A stretch of DNA of 64,000 nt from positions 1 to 64,000 of the forward strand of contig JBNKCX010000043.1 in assembly GCA_050287965.1 (NCBI GenBank), given 5' to 3'. The stretch comes from CBFDBF01 sp050287965. Its GTDB lineage: Bacteria > Pseudomonadota > Gammaproteobacteria > Chromatiales > Chromatiaceae. The position numbers and the translations under genes were made by a program. Positions 62,239-64,000 of the stretch are shown piece after piece. Under the pieces are notes generated by a model. That model saw nothing but the letters and a program-made list of their open reading frames with translations, made no database searches and had not been told where the DNA came from. Each line of letters begins with the position of its first letter. The stretch's first letter is position 1.

Positions 62239-62925
62239 ATGCCCACACTATCCATCCTCTACCGCGACGATTATTTCGTCGCCATCCACAAACCGCCAGG
62301 GCTGCTGGTGCACAGGACACGGATATCGGAAGACACCCGCTTCGTTCTACAGATATTGCGGAATCAGATCGGCCAGTGGGTTTATCCCGTTCACCGCCTC
62401 GACCGGCCCACCTCGGGGGTGCTTATCCTCGGTCTCGATTCGGACTCCGCCCGGCTCCTGACCCGGGAGTTTGAAAACCGCCGGGTGGAGAAACGCTATC
62501 TGGCGGTGGTTCGCGGTTATACGGAGGAAAAGGGGGTTGTCGATTACCCGTTACAGGAAGAGACGTGGAAGGAACCGCAGGAAGCACTCACCCTCTACCG
62601 CAAACTGGAGCAGGTGGAACTTCCCTTCCCCGTTGGCCGCTACCGTACCGCCCGCTATTCGCTGCTGGAGATAGAACCGCGAACCGGCCGCATGCATCAG
62701 ATCCGCAAACACATGAAACATATCTTCCATCCCATCGTGGGAGACACCACCCACGGTGACGGTAAACACAACCAACTGTTCCGGGAGGAGTTCGGGATAC
62801 ACCGGTTGCTGCTGGTCGCCACCGGACTCACATTTCAGCACCCCTATACCGGAATAAATACGACCATCGAAACCAAACCGGAACCGGAACTAATCTCACT
62901 TTTCTCCCGATTCGAATGGAGATAA
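62239..62925 (+). CDS. truC: tRNA pseudouridine(65) synthase TruC
   Basis: This 228-residue enzyme makes pseudouridine at position 65 of tRNA. It belongs to the RluA family: LYRDDYFVAIHKPPGLLVH near the start, catalytic Asp in PVHRLDRPTSGVLIL (about 53-67), and the C-terminal GRMHQIRKHMKHIFHPIVGD. Length and the TruC-specific HGDGKHNQLFREEFG agree. It is divergent from glnE and convergent with the reductase gene that follows. Confidence 0.93.
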   Translation: MPTLSILYRDDYFVAIHKPPGLLVHRTRISEDTRFVLQILRNQIGQWVYPVHRLDRPTSGVLILGLDSDSARLLTREFENRRVEKRYLAVVRGYTEEKGVVDYPLQEETWKEPQEALTLYRKLEQVELPFPVGRYRTARYSLLEIEPRTGRMHQIRKHMKHIFHPIVGDTTHGDGKHNQLFREEFGIHRLLLVATGLTFQHPYTGINTTIETKPEPELISLFSRFEWR

Positions 62926-63009
62926 CGTCGTCGGCGCTAAAATATCAAACAGGCAAAGGTGGGCCGGCCGTAATCCTGGAAAGGGTTTCTCTCTTTAATC
63001 GAGAACTTC

Positions 63010-63987
63010 TCAGGTCCCGTTACCCGGCCCTGCCGTCACAACTATTTTTCCTTTAAAACGTCCCTCCCCGAAATAGCGGAAGGCATCCGCGGTCTTCTCA
63101 AGAGGAAAAGTCTTATCTATAACGGGCTTTATTTTGCCCGCTTCAAAAAGCTCCAGGAGATACTGCGAGTCCTTGTTCGCCTTATAACCCACCATACGCA
63201 TTCTGCAGTTCCTCAACAGCCTCCCGAACAACACCACCGGAAGCACTCGGGAAGTCTTGCCGCCGACCGTCACGTAGGTGCCATTCGGACGCAATGCGCG
63301 CCTATAGTCGAAAATCGAACGAGTTGTTTTTACATCAAAAATAAGATCATATTGACGCCCGTTGTCGGTAAAATCCTCTTTTGTGTAATCAATGACATGA
63401 TCCGCCCCAAGCTCTCGCATCATGTCCAGCTTCTCGGTACGATCCACCCCCGTTATTTCAACATTGAACAGTTTTGCGATCTGGATCGCTAGAGTACCGG
63501 TACTGCCTCCCCCGCCATTAATCAGGACTTTCTGCCCCGCACGTATCTTCCCATAGTCGATAAGACCCTGAACCGCCAGGTTGCCTCCGTGAGACAGACA
63601 GGCGGCTTCCTTAAAGGTCATGTTTCCGGGCTTAAGAACAAGGTCGTTTTCACTCGCGCTGACATACTCGGCGAAAGCACCCCAGCCGCCGGATGACAGA
63701 TCGCCAAACACCTCATCCCCGACCTTAAATCCCTTGGCCTTTTTGCCGACCACCTCGATGCGGCCGGCAATATCACACCCGTGAATTTTCTCGTTTTTGG
63801 GTTTTGAAAAACCGCTGAATAACCGATACTCATACGGCTTCCCCGTCAACGTATCCCAGTCCCAGGAATTCAAAGACACCGCATGAACCCTGACCAGGAC
63901 CTTGTTTTCATCCAGGATAGGTATGGGGATATTTTCCAGCCGCAGAACATCGGGCGAACCGTATTCGTGATAGACAATGGCTTTCAT
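63010..63987 (-). CDS. MDR-family NAD(P)-dependent alcohol dehydrogenase / quinone-oxidoreductase-like
   Basis: This 325-residue protein belongs to the medium-chain dehydrogenase/reductase superfamily, zinc-free branch. The N-terminal GroES-like domain has SWDWDTLTGKPYEYRLFSG and HGCDIAGRIEVVGKKAKGFK. The Rossmann motif is VLINGGGGSTGTLAIQIAKL (about 149-168), followed by VDRTEKLDMMRELGADHVID. The structural and catalytic zinc Cys clusters are absent. The substrate is probably an enone or quinone, but this is not certain. The start lies 13 bases from the window edge. Confidence 0.9.
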   Translation of the reverse strand: MKAIVYHEYGSPDVLRLENIPIPILDENKVLVRVHAVSLNSWDWDTLTGKPYEYRLFSGFSKPKNEKIHGCDIAGRIEVVGKKAKGFKVGDEVFGDLSSGGWGAFAEYVSASENDLVLKPGNMTFKEAACLSHGGNLAVQGLIDYGKIRAGQKVLINGGGGSTGTLAIQIAKLFNVEITGVDRTEKLDMMRELGADHVIDYTKEDFTDNGRQYDLIFDVKTTRSIFDYRRALRPNGTYVTVGGKTSRVLPVVLFGRLLRNCRMRMVGYKANKDSQYLLELFEAGKIKPVIDKTFPLEKTADAFRYFGEGRFKGKIVVTAGPGNGT

Positions 63988-64000
63988 AATTATTTGTGCG

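Overview
The window looks like chromosome of a free-living or symbiotic gammaproteobacterium related to the sulfur-oxidising Chromatiales-type lineages (inference). Grounds: RapA, GlnE, RsuA, TruC, IlvE and cytochrome c4 of gammaproteobacterial type, a DsrC-family protein, and a lipopolysaccharide (LPS) inner-core block laid out like the waa/wap block of Pseudomonas (glnE, ilvE, waaF, waaC, waaG, waaP, further kinases, carbamoyltransferase). I saw no tRNA, rRNA, CRISPR array, insertion sequence or phage gene.

Layout. 1-20.6 kb is housekeeping and signalling: a truncated GH13 phosphorylase, a DsrC-like protein behind a perfect FNR box, CreA, a Cys-rich unknown, a Cache-domain chemoreceptor, two c-di-GMP enzymes, an exonuclease/endonuclease/phosphatase-fold protein, cytochrome c4, a PCuAC copper chaperone, a c551-type cytochrome, a GIY-YIG protein, a YqhA membrane protein, RapA, RsuA, and ThiC behind a TPP riboswitch. 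20.6-30.8 kb, all on the minus strand, is the first envelope block: lpxL, a methyltransferase, two LPS-kinase-like proteins, hldE, ugd, an FAD oxidoreductase overlapping an aldo/keto reductase, gmhA and waaA.

30.9-49 kb is an island of visibly more A/T-rich, tightly overlapping genes. It starts with a plus-strand cassette (sulfotransferase, threonine-synthase-like PLP enzyme, asparagine-synthetase-like enzyme without its glutaminase Cys). A convergent minus-strand set follows: a methyltransferase and a surface-carbohydrate protein; then a trio of CMP-sugar synthetase, divergent NeuB and metal-dependent TIM barrel; then a complete pseudaminic acid operon (pseB, HisH-like, HisF-like, PseA/WbuX-like, methylase, pseC, pseF, pseG-pseH fusion, pseI). 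49-58 kb is the second LPS core block: carbamoyltransferase, three core kinases, waaG, waaC, cysC and waaF. ilvE, glnE, truC and an alcohol-dehydrogenase-like reductase close the window.

How it fits together. The two flanking blocks make and phosphorylate the Kdo-heptose inner core. The island makes CMP-pseudaminic acid, probably amidinated and methylated, plus a second sugar acid of unknown structure. The cassette with the sulfotransferase may decorate one of these products, and cysC can supply PAPS. The least explained parts are the NeuB-like synthase whose metal-binding His is replaced by Pro, with its TIM-barrel partner, and the sulfotransferase / PLP enzyme / amide synthetase cassette.
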